Source: Methylococcales bacterium (GTDB taxonomy: Bacteria; Pseudomonadota; Gammaproteobacteria; Methylococcales; UBA1147). Taken from it: DNA of 9,509 nucleotides. Below are positions 1 through 6,606 of this stretch, piece by piece (the stretch's first letter is position 1; each line of letters opens with the position of its first letter). The translations under genes were made by a program, and so were the position numbers. Below the pieces are notes generated by a model, which ran no database searches, was not told the origin of the DNA, and worked only from the letters and a program-made list of their open reading frames with translations. The DNA is taken from positions 1-9,509 of the forward strand of contig JANXGZ010000310.1 of the NCBI GenBank assembly GCA_024958995.1, in the 5' to 3' direction.

Positions 1-279
1 TGTAGCAATGACACTGTCAGCGGTGTCGGATCCGAATGGGGTGATGTATGTATTCGTTTTCGTACTGGGGGCGAATTGTTCAGAGTGCCTGGGCGAAAAG
101 GATCACGCTGCCTGAAAAAAGTTTTTCAAGAGCAGGGGATCCCTCCCTGGGAGCGTGACCGTATCCCTTTGGTATACATCAGGGAAGAATTGGTGGCTGT
201 GGCAGGGCTGTTTGTCTGTGAGCCCTTTCATGAGCAGGGTCTGTTCTTCAACTGGACCGTTGATGCTAACCGGTCCTGA
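1..279 (+). CDS. tilS: tRNA(Ile)-lysidine synthetase, C-terminal end (partial)
   Basis: Frame 1 is open from the first base to a TGA at 277-279, giving the last 92 residues of a protein that starts outside the window. The visible part matches the C-terminal domain of TilS: a stretch with FRTGGELFRVPGRKGSR, then LKKVFQEQGIPPWERDRIPL, then ELVAVAGLFV, equivalent to the E. coli TilS tail with its PPW.RD and AAGVFV segments. TilS modifies C34 of tRNA-Ile(CAU) to lysidine using lysine and ATP, so that AUA is read as isoleucine. The catalytic PP-loop domain lies upstream and cannot be checked. The apparent TTG start at 76 is internal and not a real start. The tail looks intact, with a normal end. 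Confidence 0.9.
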   Translation, partial: CSNDTVSGVGSEWGDVCIRFRTGGELFRVPGRKGSRCLKKVFQEQGIPPWERDRIPLVYIREELVAVAGLFVCEPFHEQGLFFNWTVDANRS

Positions 280-530
280 AATTGCCTGGTCCGGCCCGGG
301 GCAGCGGACGACTCTGGTAGCGACAGACGGGTACCGGTCACTGGCCCTGTTTCTCGCCGTCTGCGAACAGGTTATCATTTTCATCTTGACCATAATCAAC
401 AAGACCCGAGCACAGAGACCAGCATGAATTCCTGTAGACACGTTACCCGCCCACCCCTTTCATTCCTTGAATCAGCTGTTGCGTCAGTCAGGGCGCGATC
501 CGCGAAGCCGTTCAGAGAGAGAGGCTGATC
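280..530. other. Intergenic region tilS to the kinase-like gene
   Basis: These 251 bp hold no gene I can support. Open frames here are antisense or frame-shifted extensions of the neighbouring genes and resemble no family I know. I see no convincing intrinsic terminator after tilS and no promoter with both boxes well placed. A TATCAT at 373-378 could be a -10, but it has no recognisable -35. The 3' end carries the purine-rich ribosome binding site (GAGG at 521-524) of the next gene. Confidence 0.4.
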
Positions 531-1433
531 ATGCCGATCATTACCATTACCGGTGACCTTGCCAGTGGAAAGAGCCTGGTCGCGAAAAGGATTTGCAGTT
601 TGCTCAATGCCGACTATTTCTCGACCGGTCAGATTCAGAGAGAAATCGCCACCAAGTACGGTATGACGACTTTGGAATTGAACAAGTTTTCCGAGACTCA
701 TCCGGAAATTGACCAGGAAATTGATAATCGGGTCAAAATGCTTGCCAATGACGAAAGGCAGAGGATCGTCGATTCAAGAATGGCGTGGCACTTTCTTCCC
801 GATTCATTCAAGGTCTTTCTTTCAACCAATATTGTTTGTGCAGCGGAGCGGGTCATTGCCGATACGGAACGGTCAAACGAACCGGTTTATGCGGACAGGA
901 ATGATGCGATGCTCAAGTTACAGGAACGCAAGCGCAGCGAGAACAAGCGCTACCTGGAACTCTATGATGCGGATTGCTCATGCTTGTCCAACTTCGATCT
1001 GGTAGTCGATACGACGTACTCCGTTCCGGAGGACACGATCAAGGTGATTATCTCCCAGTTTGATGAGTGGCAGCAGGGGCATGTGGTTGAGCGGTTCTGG
1101 TATTCTCCACGATCCATTTTGCCTCTGCGGCCGCTGGTCCTGGCCGGGCAAAGCAGGCAAGGCAATGAGAAACCGGCCATTCAGGTCGTTGTTTCAGGAG
1201 GCAACCTGTATGCCTACTCAAGCCATGAAGGTCTTGCCGTGGTCTTGCGAAACGGACAGGCTTATACGCCGGTAAAAGTCATAGCATATGATGATGAACG
1301 ACTCTCCGATGGAGTCACGGTGGATCAATACCTCGAAGGCTTTACTGGTTCCAGCGTAATGAAGGAATGGGAACAGGAATTCGGTTTTGAGTACCTGGCA
1401 GTTTCCGGGCGTTTCAGTGAGCGACAGTTGTGA
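531..1433 (+). CDS. Cytidylate-kinase-like P-loop protein with an extra C-terminal domain
   Basis: The 300-residue protein starts at an ATG 6 bp after GAGG. Residues 1-180 resemble the cytidylate-kinase-like family (closer to the short archaeal CMP kinase type than to bacterial Cmk): Walker A GDLASGKS at 8-15, a STGQIQREIA segment at 31-40, DSRMAWHF at 81-88 where archaeal enzymes have a conserved GR motif, and a basic stretch RKRSENKRYLELY at 133-145 that could act as the lid. This suggests NTP binding and probably phosphotransfer, but the substrate cannot be read from sequence. Residues from about 186 to 300 form a second region rich in predicted beta strands (LVLAGQ, IQVVVSGGNLYAY, VVLRNGQAYTPVKVIAYDDE) that I do not recognise. 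I infer a two-domain protein, possibly a nucleotide-binding regulator rather than the essential CMP kinase. It is separated from tilS by 251 bp, so it is probably transcribed independently. Confidence 0.82.
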   Translation: MPIITITGDLASGKSLVAKRICSLLNADYFSTGQIQREIATKYGMTTLELNKFSETHPEIDQEIDNRVKMLANDERQRIVDSRMAWHFLPDSFKVFLSTNIVCAAERVIADTERSNEPVYADRNDAMLKLQERKRSENKRYLELYDADCSCLSNFDLVVDTTYSVPEDTIKVIISQFDEWQQGHVVERFWYSPRSILPLRPLVLAGQSRQGNEKPAIQVVVSGGNLYAYSSHEGLAVVLRNGQAYTPVKVIAYDDERLSDGVTVDQYLEGFTGSSVMKEWEQEFGFEYLAVSGRFSERQL

Positions 1434-1536
1434 TCCGATTCGGATAGGACGGGCCTGTGATCTATTGATGATCTAGGGATTGGTTGTTCGTCTGAGCGGC
1501 CAGTTCCGGCTGATGCGAACTTTGTCGATTGTTTGG

Positions 1537-1902
1537 TCAGGAGCCCAGCGGAACGACGTGCGGTTCCGATTGCTTGGTTACACTGTTTTCTTCGATGCTT
1601 GCGGTCGCCACGATCTTGTACATACATTGGCTTCCTTGGTTTCGCCATTTGACGGAGACCTGGAACTGGTCTTGGGAGAACGGATGTGTTTCCAGTTCTA
1701 GCCACTCAATATCGGAAACTTCGTCTAGGGTAATTTCGAATTCACCACGGTTCTCCTGACTTTGCTGGCATTCACGCTCTACTCGGTCGTAAATGGTGAC
1801 ATCCTTGACTTGGCCTCTTGCGTTCTTTTTCCATCTGGAATAGAAAAACGCAGTGATTAACAGAATCACAAAAAGAGAAAGTCCTACGATAAGCCATCCC
1901 AT
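1537..1902 (-). CDS. Hypothetical single-pass membrane protein
   Basis: This 121-residue protein begins with one hydrophobic helix (about residues 2-22, GWLIVGLSLFVILLITAFFY) followed at once by RWKKNAR. By the positive-inside rule the C-terminal part would face the cytoplasm, although a short uncleaved anchor could be oriented otherwise. Residues 30-121 are polar and look beta-rich (GEFEITLDEV, FQVSVKWRNQ, MYKIVATASI), with Cys at about 45 and 93. I do not recognise the family. The start is supported by GAGG eight bases upstream of the ATG (minus strand, near 1910-1914). The gene converges with the kinase-like gene upstream and is divergent from the phospholipase-like gene. A TATAAT on the minus strand at 2054-2049 could be its -10, without a clear -35. 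Confidence 0.62.
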   Translation of the reverse strand: MGWLIVGLSLFVILLITAFFYSRWKKNARGQVKDVTIYDRVERECQQSQENRGEFEITLDEVSDIEWLELETHPFSQDQFQVSVKWRNQGSQCMYKIVATASIEENSVTKQSEPHVVPLGS

Positions 1903-2296
1903 GTTTAGTTCCTCGGTTCTTGTTTTATTTGAAGGGGTGTCGCCGGTTTTAGGTCACGTTTCGAGCCAGTTCACTGAAAGGTTCGAGTGTATTTAGAAAA
2001 TACGTATCGACGAATGATCGTTGCACGATGGTTCATCCCGATGAATGAATTATACTGCTTTTTTTTCTGCATGGAGGTGCTTTTCGATGTTATAACCTCG
2101 GCTATTGCCTGCCGAAATGCTGATTGTATCTCGTGAATACAGTGAGCGGAACCGGTGTTTTTTCCGCATCCGGCAAATTGATCCGGTACCAGTATTGGTA
2201 TAATTTGAATGGCTGTTTCCGCGCAACATCGGGTTATCTGAATTTAGAGTGAGCTCCCGCCAGGCGGTGTGCAGAATTGTTTTCGGGATACCCACA
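1903..2296. other. Divergent intergenic region with clustered short hairpins
   Basis: These 394 bp lie between the membrane-protein gene (minus) and the phospholipase-like gene (plus). They hold no credible coding region. They contain a probable promoter for the plus-strand gene (annotated separately) and a minus-strand TATAAT at 2054-2049. Between 1989 and 2045 sit three short perfect inverted repeats in a row: GTATTT/AAATAC with a 3-nt loop (1989-2003), ATCGT/ACGAT (2017-2029) and TTCAT/ATGAA (2032-2045), plus the 8-bp palindrome ATACGTAT (2000-2007). A further GCGGAA/TTCCGC pair lies near 2140-2165. I do not recognise a known RNA or riboswitch. Confidence 0.4.
2178..2204 (+). promoter_or_regulatory. 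Probable sigma70 promoter of the phospholipase-like gene
   Basis: A perfect -10 TATAAT (2199-2204) is preceded by TG at 2196-2197, giving an extended -10 (TGnTATAAT). A TTGATC at 2178-2183 could serve as -35, but the 15-bp spacer is short, so the extended -10 probably carries most of the strength. Transcription would start near 2211, leaving a leader of about 85 nt before the ATG at 2297. Confidence 0.55.
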
Positions 2297-2989
2297 ATGA
2301 AAAAAGCATGTTTTTTCCTGTTGCCGCTGTTCTGGGTTGGAGTCATTGGCGCAGAGCAATTTCATCCTTACGGCCCGGGGAGCGTTTACAACCTGAAAAC
2401 CTACCTTCCGTGGCAAAGGGACAGAAACGAGATTGTTGCCTATCCCATCGGGTGCAGCGTAAATTCTTTTGCAGATTTTGCGTTACAGTCATTTTTCCCC
2501 GATAGCAGGGGTTCTTTTGTTGATGTTTTCCACGACCAGTGCGCGCGTCATGACCTATGCTACCGGCATGGGTACTACACCTATTATCTGACCAAGGACG
2601 ACTGCGACGATGAATTCGCGGAAGGTCTCGGGCTGCAGTGCGGTAATTTTTATCAGGGAGATGAATTTGCCTGGTGTCAGCGAGTGGCCGGGATGCTGAT
2701 TATGGCGGCGAGGAAGTTCGGTCACTTGTCCTATCATGCCGACGATTACCGGGTCAGGGATTATGGCTATTACTATGAGTACCTGGCCGACCGGACAGGG
2801 CGGTATGCATTGTTATGGTCATTGTTGGACCAGCAACCCGATGTTCAGCGGAAACTCTATGAAAGCCAGATAAACGGGAATGTTCCCTTACCGTCAGAAG
2901 CGCGAACACGCGATGTGCTGCACGGTTTCTTCCGAAATGAGCTTGATCTGGCGCAGTTGTTGAAGGCATTGAAAGACCCCTCACAATAG
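2297..2989 (+). CDS. Secreted phospholipase-A2-like protein
   Basis: The 230-residue protein starts with a clear Sec signal peptide (MKKACFFLLPLFWVGVIGA, likely cleaved after A19). This is why I choose the ATG at 2297 over an ATG-less extension to 2249, which would put 16 non-hydrophobic residues in front of the signal. The core carries a phospholipase A2 signature: C82-A-R-H-D-L-C-Y (82-89) with His85-Asp86, and DDCDDEF (101-107) with a second acidic residue positioned to complete the His/Asp pair, as in the helices of secreted and prokaryotic PLA2 families. Cys at 53, 82, 88, 103, 115 and 127 could form disulfides in the periplasm or outside the cell. PLA2 enzymes release the sn-2 fatty acid of phospholipids with calcium. 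I cannot verify a calcium loop. A Tyr-rich stretch follows (about 151-162). The gene stands alone; its neighbours on both sides are on the opposite strand. Confidence 0.8.
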   Translation: MKKACFFLLPLFWVGVIGAEQFHPYGPGSVYNLKTYLPWQRDRNEIVAYPIGCSVNSFADFALQSFFPDSRGSFVDVFHDQCARHDLCYRHGYYTYYLTKDDCDDEFAEGLGLQCGNFYQGDEFAWCQRVAGMLIMAARKFGHLSYHADDYRVRDYGYYYEYLADRTGRYALLWSLLDQQPDVQRKLYESQINGNVPLPSEARTRDVLHGFFRNELDLAQLLKALKDPSQ

Positions 2990-3024
2990 CTGTCTGGATT
3001 CGAACCCAGCCGCGGCTTGGACGG

Positions 3025-3480
3025 TTAGCTGCATTTGGCCAACCCTTTCTTGCGACGAAAAGTGTTGCCAATTTTTTGCAGCAGGGGTTCAAGGCATCTT
3101 CCTACCCCGTACATTGCTGCGATCACAAAGAGGTACACTAGCGTGGCCTCTGCGGCCACGAGCATCTGCCCTGTTCGGATGCTCTGCAATTGCGCCTGAT
3201 ATTCCTGCCTGATTGCCGAATAGTCGATCTGGGCGAATCGGCTTTCCAGGCTGGTTATGATTTCCTCCACCGGCAATTTTTTCAACTCGTGTTCCAGTGC
3301 CCATACCCCTGTTTCCCGATACTCGGGTATTGCAGCCTGGGTTTTCCAGAGCATGCGGATAGACCATGCCCGCAGCACTTTGTCTTCAGTAGGCATCTCG
3401 ATGAGCAGGAAGAAAAAAGGGAAGAAGAGCATGATGATACTCGCCAATAGCCAGACTCTACGCCAGCCGCTGAATTTCAT
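3025..3480 (-). CDS. Hypothetical membrane protein with two helices
   Basis: The 151-residue product has a strongly hydrophobic helix at about 9-28 (VWLLASIIMLFFPFFFLLIE) and a second at about 105-126 (QMLVAAEATLVYLFVIAAMY). Between them lies a polar segment of about 75 residues (30-104) with mixed charges that looks helical. The C-terminus is basic (RRKKGLAK), consistent with both ends in the cytoplasm and the central segment in the periplasm. A GAGAG stretch 9-10 bases before the ATG on the minus strand supports the start. I do not recognise the family. It faces the phospholipase-like gene tail to tail, with 35 bp between stops, and lies downstream of suhB on the same strand, 223 bp away, so co-transcription with suhB is possible but not shown. 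Confidence 0.7.
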   Translation of the reverse strand: MKFSGWRRVWLLASIIMLFFPFFFLLIEMPTEDKVLRAWSIRMLWKTQAAIPEYRETGVWALEHELKKLPVEEIITSLESRFAQIDYSAIRQEYQAQLQSIRTGQMLVAAEATLVYLFVIAAMYGVGRCLEPLLQKIGNTFRRKKGLAKCS

Positions 3481-3703
3481 TTGAGGTCTCTCAATGCAGG
3501 GTCGATTCCTGGCAATCTTTGCATCGCCTCATGCAGTTGCCATCGGCAGGTTGGTGTCCGGTTGTGAGTTGCCGAGGGTTGCGTTCTGTTCTGCAGGAGT
3601 ATTCTTTGAATCCAGGCATATTTTATGCTGTTGTCTAGGGGGGCAGTGATCCGAATCAGGGGTCGGGCTTCCGAGCTTAGCAATTGTTCCAGCCTGCATT
3701 TGC

Positions 3704-4498
3704 TCAGACTAATGTCTCGGTCAGAAGGGGACGAATCGAATCTGCGATGATCGGGTGCAGTTTGGCATTGGCGGCAATGAGATTGCCCGAAGACAGGTAA
3801 GCGTGTCCATTCGTGAAATCACTGACGATGCCACCGGCCTCCTGCACCAGTAGTACCCCGGCCGCCATATCCCATTGCTTGAGCCCTATTTCCCAGAATC
3901 CGTCGAAACGGCCAGCCGCTACGTAGGCCAGGTCTAGCGAAGCTGCACCCGGGCGACGGACTCCCGCAGCGTCTTTCGACAGGCTGCGGAACATTTGCAG
4001 ATAGGTCCCAAGATGTTTTTGTTCACCGAACGGGAAGCCGGTGCCGAGTAGGCAGCCCTTCAGATTTCGTTGCCCGCTGACACGGATTCTCCGGTTGTTC
4101 AGCAGGGCTCCTGAGCCGCGCGAAGCGCTGAACATTTCCTGCTTCATGGGGTCGTAAACCACAGCCTGCTCGATTTTCCCCTTTCGTGCCAGTGCGATTG
4201 AAACAGCGAAGTGTGGAAATCCGTGAAGAAAGTTCGTTGTGCCATCAAGTGGATCGATAATCCAGGTAAATTCATTACCCTTGTGGACTCCGCTCTCCTC
4301 GGCAATGATGCTGTGGTCTGGATAGGCATTGCGGATGATTCGGATAATTTCGTCTTCGGCGTGATGATCGACCTCAGTCGCAAAGTCGTTCCGGCTTTTC
4401 TCGTCGATTCGGAGCGATTCGATTCGACCGATTGAACGAACGATAATGGTTCCGGCAGCGCGGGCGGCACGTTCGGCAATATTGAGCGCAGGATGCAT
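3704..4498 (-). CDS. suhB: Inositol-1-monophosphatase family protein SuhB
   Basis: The 264-residue protein is full length for SuhB (E. coli: 267). It has all motifs of the lithium-sensitive, Mg-dependent inositol monophosphatase family: EES with metal-ligand Glu67 and Glu68, DPLDGTTNF with Asp82 and Asp85 (82-90), and WDMAAG with Asp210 (209-214). DEKSRNDFATEVD at 32-44 is also typical. It hydrolyses inositol-1-phosphate in vitro. In E. coli SuhB also takes part in the NusA/NusG rRNA antitermination complex and ribosome maturation. The ATG at 4498 gives the usual family N-terminus (MHPALNIAERAAR), although I see no strong ribosome binding site. It is divergent from trmJ across 253 bp, the conserved gammaproteobacterial arrangement. 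Confidence 0.97.
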   Translation of the reverse strand: MHPALNIAERAARAAGTIIVRSIGRIESLRIDEKSRNDFATEVDHHAEDEIIRIIRNAYPDHSIIAEESGVHKGNEFTWIIDPLDGTTNFLHGFPHFAVSIALARKGKIEQAVVYDPMKQEMFSASRGSGALLNNRRIRVSGQRNLKGCLLGTGFPFGEQKHLGTYLQMFRSLSKDAAGVRRPGAASLDLAYVAAGRFDGFWEIGLKQWDMAAGVLLVQEAGGIVSDFTNGHAYLSSGNLIAANAKLHPIIADSIRPLLTETLV

Positions 4499-4698
4499 GA
4501 TGGGTTTTTCTATCTGGTATCTTTAAGGTATTAGGAAACGAGCTTCAAGGATCCAGGTTTTTTGCTCATCAGGACTTGGATTTGTATTCAACGCTCTGGA
4601 TTCATCAGCGGGAGACCTTGTTCCGTCTCCTAAATGGTTTTTCCCGGAATCTGTCGTTCGATAAGGGTTAACCTGCTGGTCGATCTACTTGTGAACGG

Positions 4699-4725
4699 TT
4701 AAGAATACCAAAAATCTGATAAAAT
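4699..4725 (+). promoter_or_regulatory. Probable extended -10 promoter of trmJ
   Basis: TAAAAT at 4720-4725 is preceded by TG at 4717-4718, an extended -10. The best upstream hexamer is TTAAGA at 4699-4704 with a 15-bp spacer, a weak -35. Transcription would begin near 4732, leaving a leader of only about 20 nt before the TTG start. An 18-bp inverted repeat, ATCGGA/TCCGAT (4724-4741), overlaps the -10 and start point and could be an operator. Confidence 0.5.
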
Positions 4726-4751
4726 CGGAGCTTTTTCCGATAGGGTCTGAT

Positions 4752-5477
4752 TTGTTCTCGAATATCCGTATTGTTCTGGTCGGAACAACGCACCCCGGCA
4801 ACATTGGCGGGGTTGCTAGGGCAATGAAGAACATGGGGTTGGCGAGATTGTATCTGGTCAAGCCAAAGATCTTTCCCTGCGCAGATGCGACATTGAGAGC
4901 TGCAGGTGCAGACGATATCCTGTGCAGGGCGGTTCTTTGTGATTCTGTAAAGGAAGCCATCGCGGAATGTAGCGTAGTGGTTGGGACCAGTGCCCGTAGT
5001 CGCAGTATTTCCTGGCCGGTGATTGCTCCACGAGAGTGTGCCGGGATGATTGCTGCAAAACCAGACAACACTGAGGTTGCCATTGTTTTTGGTCGAGAGC
5101 ATTCGGGCCTGACCAATGCCGAACTGGATCTCTGTGGGTACTGGCTTACTATTCCTTGTAATCCTGATTTCAGTTCGCTGAATCTAGCGGCAGCCGTACA
5201 GGTGGTCGGCTATGAGCTGTTGGTTGCGCTGACTGATCGGAGCGATTGGCAGCCCACCGACATTACGCCTCTTGCATCGTCAGCTCAGATTGAGTCGTTT
5301 TATGAACATCTCAACGAAGTCATGGCGGCGGTGGGCTTCATTCATCCGGACAAATCGCGCTCTGTGATGAGACGAATCCGGCGGTTGTTCAACCGCGCGC
5401 ACCTCGAAATCCAGGAACTGGATCTTTTGCGCGGCATACTGAGTGCGATCCAGAAGGTCGGCAAGTTGTCGGGGTGA
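4752..5477 (+). CDS. trmJ: tRNA (cytidine/uridine-32-2'-O-)-methyltransferase TrmJ
   Basis: The 241-residue product is a SPOUT-class methyltransferase. Seen in order are NIRIVLVGTTHPGNIGGVAR (4-23, motif 1), CSVVVGTSARSR (73-84), IVFGREHSGLTN (111-122, motif 2) and the SAM-knot segment SSLNLAAAVQVVGYE (141-155, motif 3). Length and motifs match E. coli TrmJ closely. The enzyme uses SAM to 2'-O-methylate position 32 of several tRNAs. The start is a TTG with AGGG at 4742-4745, six bases upstream. The family N-terminus (M..NIRIVLV) begins exactly here, and no ATG or GTG fits better. It is divergent from suhB and 217 bp upstream of cysE. Confidence 0.95.
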   Translation: MFSNIRIVLVGTTHPGNIGGVARAMKNMGLARLYLVKPKIFPCADATLRAAGADDILCRAVLCDSVKEAIAECSVVVGTSARSRSISWPVIAPRECAGMIAAKPDNTEVAIVFGREHSGLTNAELDLCGYWLTIPCNPDFSSLNLAAAVQVVGYELLVALTDRSDWQPTDITPLASSAQIESFYEHLNEVMAAVGFIHPDKSRSVMRRIRRLFNRAHLEIQELDLLRGILSAIQKVGKLSG

Positions 5478-5694
5478 TTTTCGGCAAAGGTAATCAGGGG
5501 GTAGTTCGTGGCATAAGATGCCGCGGCAGTCAGGGGTGAAGAAACCGTTTCGGTTGCATCGATCGGTGGGAAGCACTCTTGCTTTGGTGGCCGCTGGTGG
5601 TCCAATCGATTGTCTGATTGGGAGTATACTGCGGAAGAGTCATGAAAAGGCCCGCCTGATGTTTGTTTAGTGTTTACTGGTTTGGAAATTTTAG

Positions 5695-6465
5695 ATGTTT
5701 AATCGAATTCAAGAGGATATTCGTTGTGTATTCGAACGTGATCCTGCTGCTCAGAGTGTTGGTGAAATTCTAGTAGCCTACCCCGGGTTGCATGCGATCC
5801 TGTTTCACCGGTTGAGTCATGCCTTGTGGCAGTTGAAGCTGAGGTGGCTGGGGCGATTTCTTTCTCATGTGGCCCGTTGGTTGACAGGAATCGAAATTCA
5901 TCCTGGAGCTCGTATCGGACGTCGCTTGTTTATTGATCACGGCATGGGGATAGTCATTGGCGAAACGGCGGTCATCGGGAACGATTGCACGCTTTACCAT
6001 GGAGTGACCTTGGGTGGTACAAGTTGGCAGAAGGGTAAACGGCATCCAACGCTTGGGGAAGGGGTAGTGGTGGGTGCTGGTGCCAAGATCCTTGGTCCGA
6101 TCGTAGTAGGCAACGGTGCACGGGTGGGTTCCAACTCGGTGGTGTTGAAAAACATTCCCGACGAGGCGACAGTCGTTGGAATTCCTGGGCATATTCTTTC
6201 GCCAAGGAAAGCCCCGGTCCTGCCGCACAGAAAGGCCATTGCCAGCAAAATTGGTTTTGACGCCTATGGAGCGACCAAGGATATGACCGACCCGGTGGCT
6301 GATGCCATCAATCATATGTTGGATCATATCCATCTCATGGATCGACAGATTGAGGAATTAACCCGTGTCTTGAAAGAACGGGGAATCGAGTGCCAGGAAA
6401 TCACCAAACCCAAGCTCGACGATTATGAAATTGAAACGGGTATCAATGGTACGGTAGACGACTGA
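5695..6465 (+). CDS. cysE: Serine O-acetyltransferase
   Basis: The 256-residue protein transfers acetyl from acetyl-CoA to L-serine, the step that commits serine to cysteine synthesis. The left-handed beta-helix core is clear: GIEIHPGARIGRRLFI (65-80), DHGMGIVIGETAVIG (81-95, catalytic His82), LYHGVTLGGTSWQKGKRHP (100-118, second conserved His117), then hexapeptide repeats GAGAKILG, GNGARVGSNS and the AcCoA-site region VVGIPG (160-165). It belongs to the shorter CysE type: the N-terminal helical domain is shorter than in the 273-residue E. coli enzyme, as in pseudomonads. A long C-terminal extension (about 180-256) follows the core, and its end is acidic. A TATACT at 5625-5630 may be its -10, without a good -35. 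It lies directly upstream of the Fe-S genes, supplying the cysteine that IscS consumes. Confidence 0.95.
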   Translation: MFNRIQEDIRCVFERDPAAQSVGEILVAYPGLHAILFHRLSHALWQLKLRWLGRFLSHVARWLTGIEIHPGARIGRRLFIDHGMGIVIGETAVIGNDCTLYHGVTLGGTSWQKGKRHPTLGEGVVVGAGAKILGPIVVGNGARVGSNSVVLKNIPDEATVVGIPGHILSPRKAPVLPHRKAIASKIGFDAYGATKDMTDPVADAINHMLDHIHLMDRQIEELTRVLKERGIECQEITKPKLDDYEIETGINGTVDD

Positions 6466-6543
6466 AAAGGTTGCTTGACTGCAGCGAGGTGGAAGCTTTT
6501 TACAAACAATCTTCGATGCGAGTTATTCAGGACGGTTGCGCAA

Positions 6544-6571
6544 TTGACTAATCATAAGCCTGGGGTATATT
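6544..6571 (+). promoter_or_regulatory. Probable promoter of the iscR-iscS-iscA genes
   Basis: TTGACT (6544-6549) and TATATT (6566-6571) are separated by 16 bp, a good sigma70 match. The start of transcription would be near 6578, about 30 nt before the GTG of iscR. In gammaproteobacteria the IscR type 1 site overlaps the -35 of this promoter. Here only the left half (TTGACTA) resembles that site and the right half does not match well, so an intact IscR operator is doubtful. Confidence 0.65.
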
Positions 6572-6597
6572 CATCTTATGAAACCCTAAGCTTATGA
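6552..6597. repeat. Three copies of CTTATGA around the iscR promoter
   Basis: TCATAAG at 6552-6558 is the exact inverse of CTTATGA at 6575-6581, and a direct copy of CTTATGA lies at 6591-6597. The first two form a 7-bp perfect inverted repeat with a 16-bp centre that encloses the -10 box. The second and third are 16 bp apart start to start. Such spacing and placement suits a repressor operator, but no regulator is known to me for this motif. The last copy joins the 8-bp palindrome TAAGCTTA (6587-6594). Confidence 0.45.
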
Positions 6598-6606
6598 GAG
6601 ATTCCC

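Noticed and set aside
2994..3016. A T-arm-like GGTTCGAATCC (minus strand) and palindrome AGCCGCGGCT between convergent genes
   Set aside because: The stem does not pair as a tRNA T-arm needs, no acceptor or anticodon arm is near, and no U tract follows, so neither tRNA nor a terminator can be supported.
3477..3683. A 68-codon minus-strand frame (TTG start) whose stop overlaps the ATG of the two-helix membrane protein gene
   Set aside because: The ATGA overlap is suggestive of coupling, but the start is a TTG without a clear ribosome binding site, the composition looks random (many Arg, Thr, Pro, Gln) and I recognise no family. The membrane gene has its own GAGAG site.
5770..6333. A long minus-strand frame (187 codons) opposite cysE
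   Set aside because: It is the antisense shadow of a well-supported CysE with intact motifs. The same applies to 7657-8151 opposite iscS and 1325-1705 across the kinase gene end.
6466..6515. An intrinsic terminator after cysE (GCTT ... AAGCTTTTT)
   Set aside because: The possible stem is only four base pairs with a long loop, too weak to call despite the U tract.
6541..6571. A full IscR type 1 binding site at the iscR promoter
   Set aside because: Only the left half TTGACTA fits; the right half lacks the YAGTC core at the required spacing.
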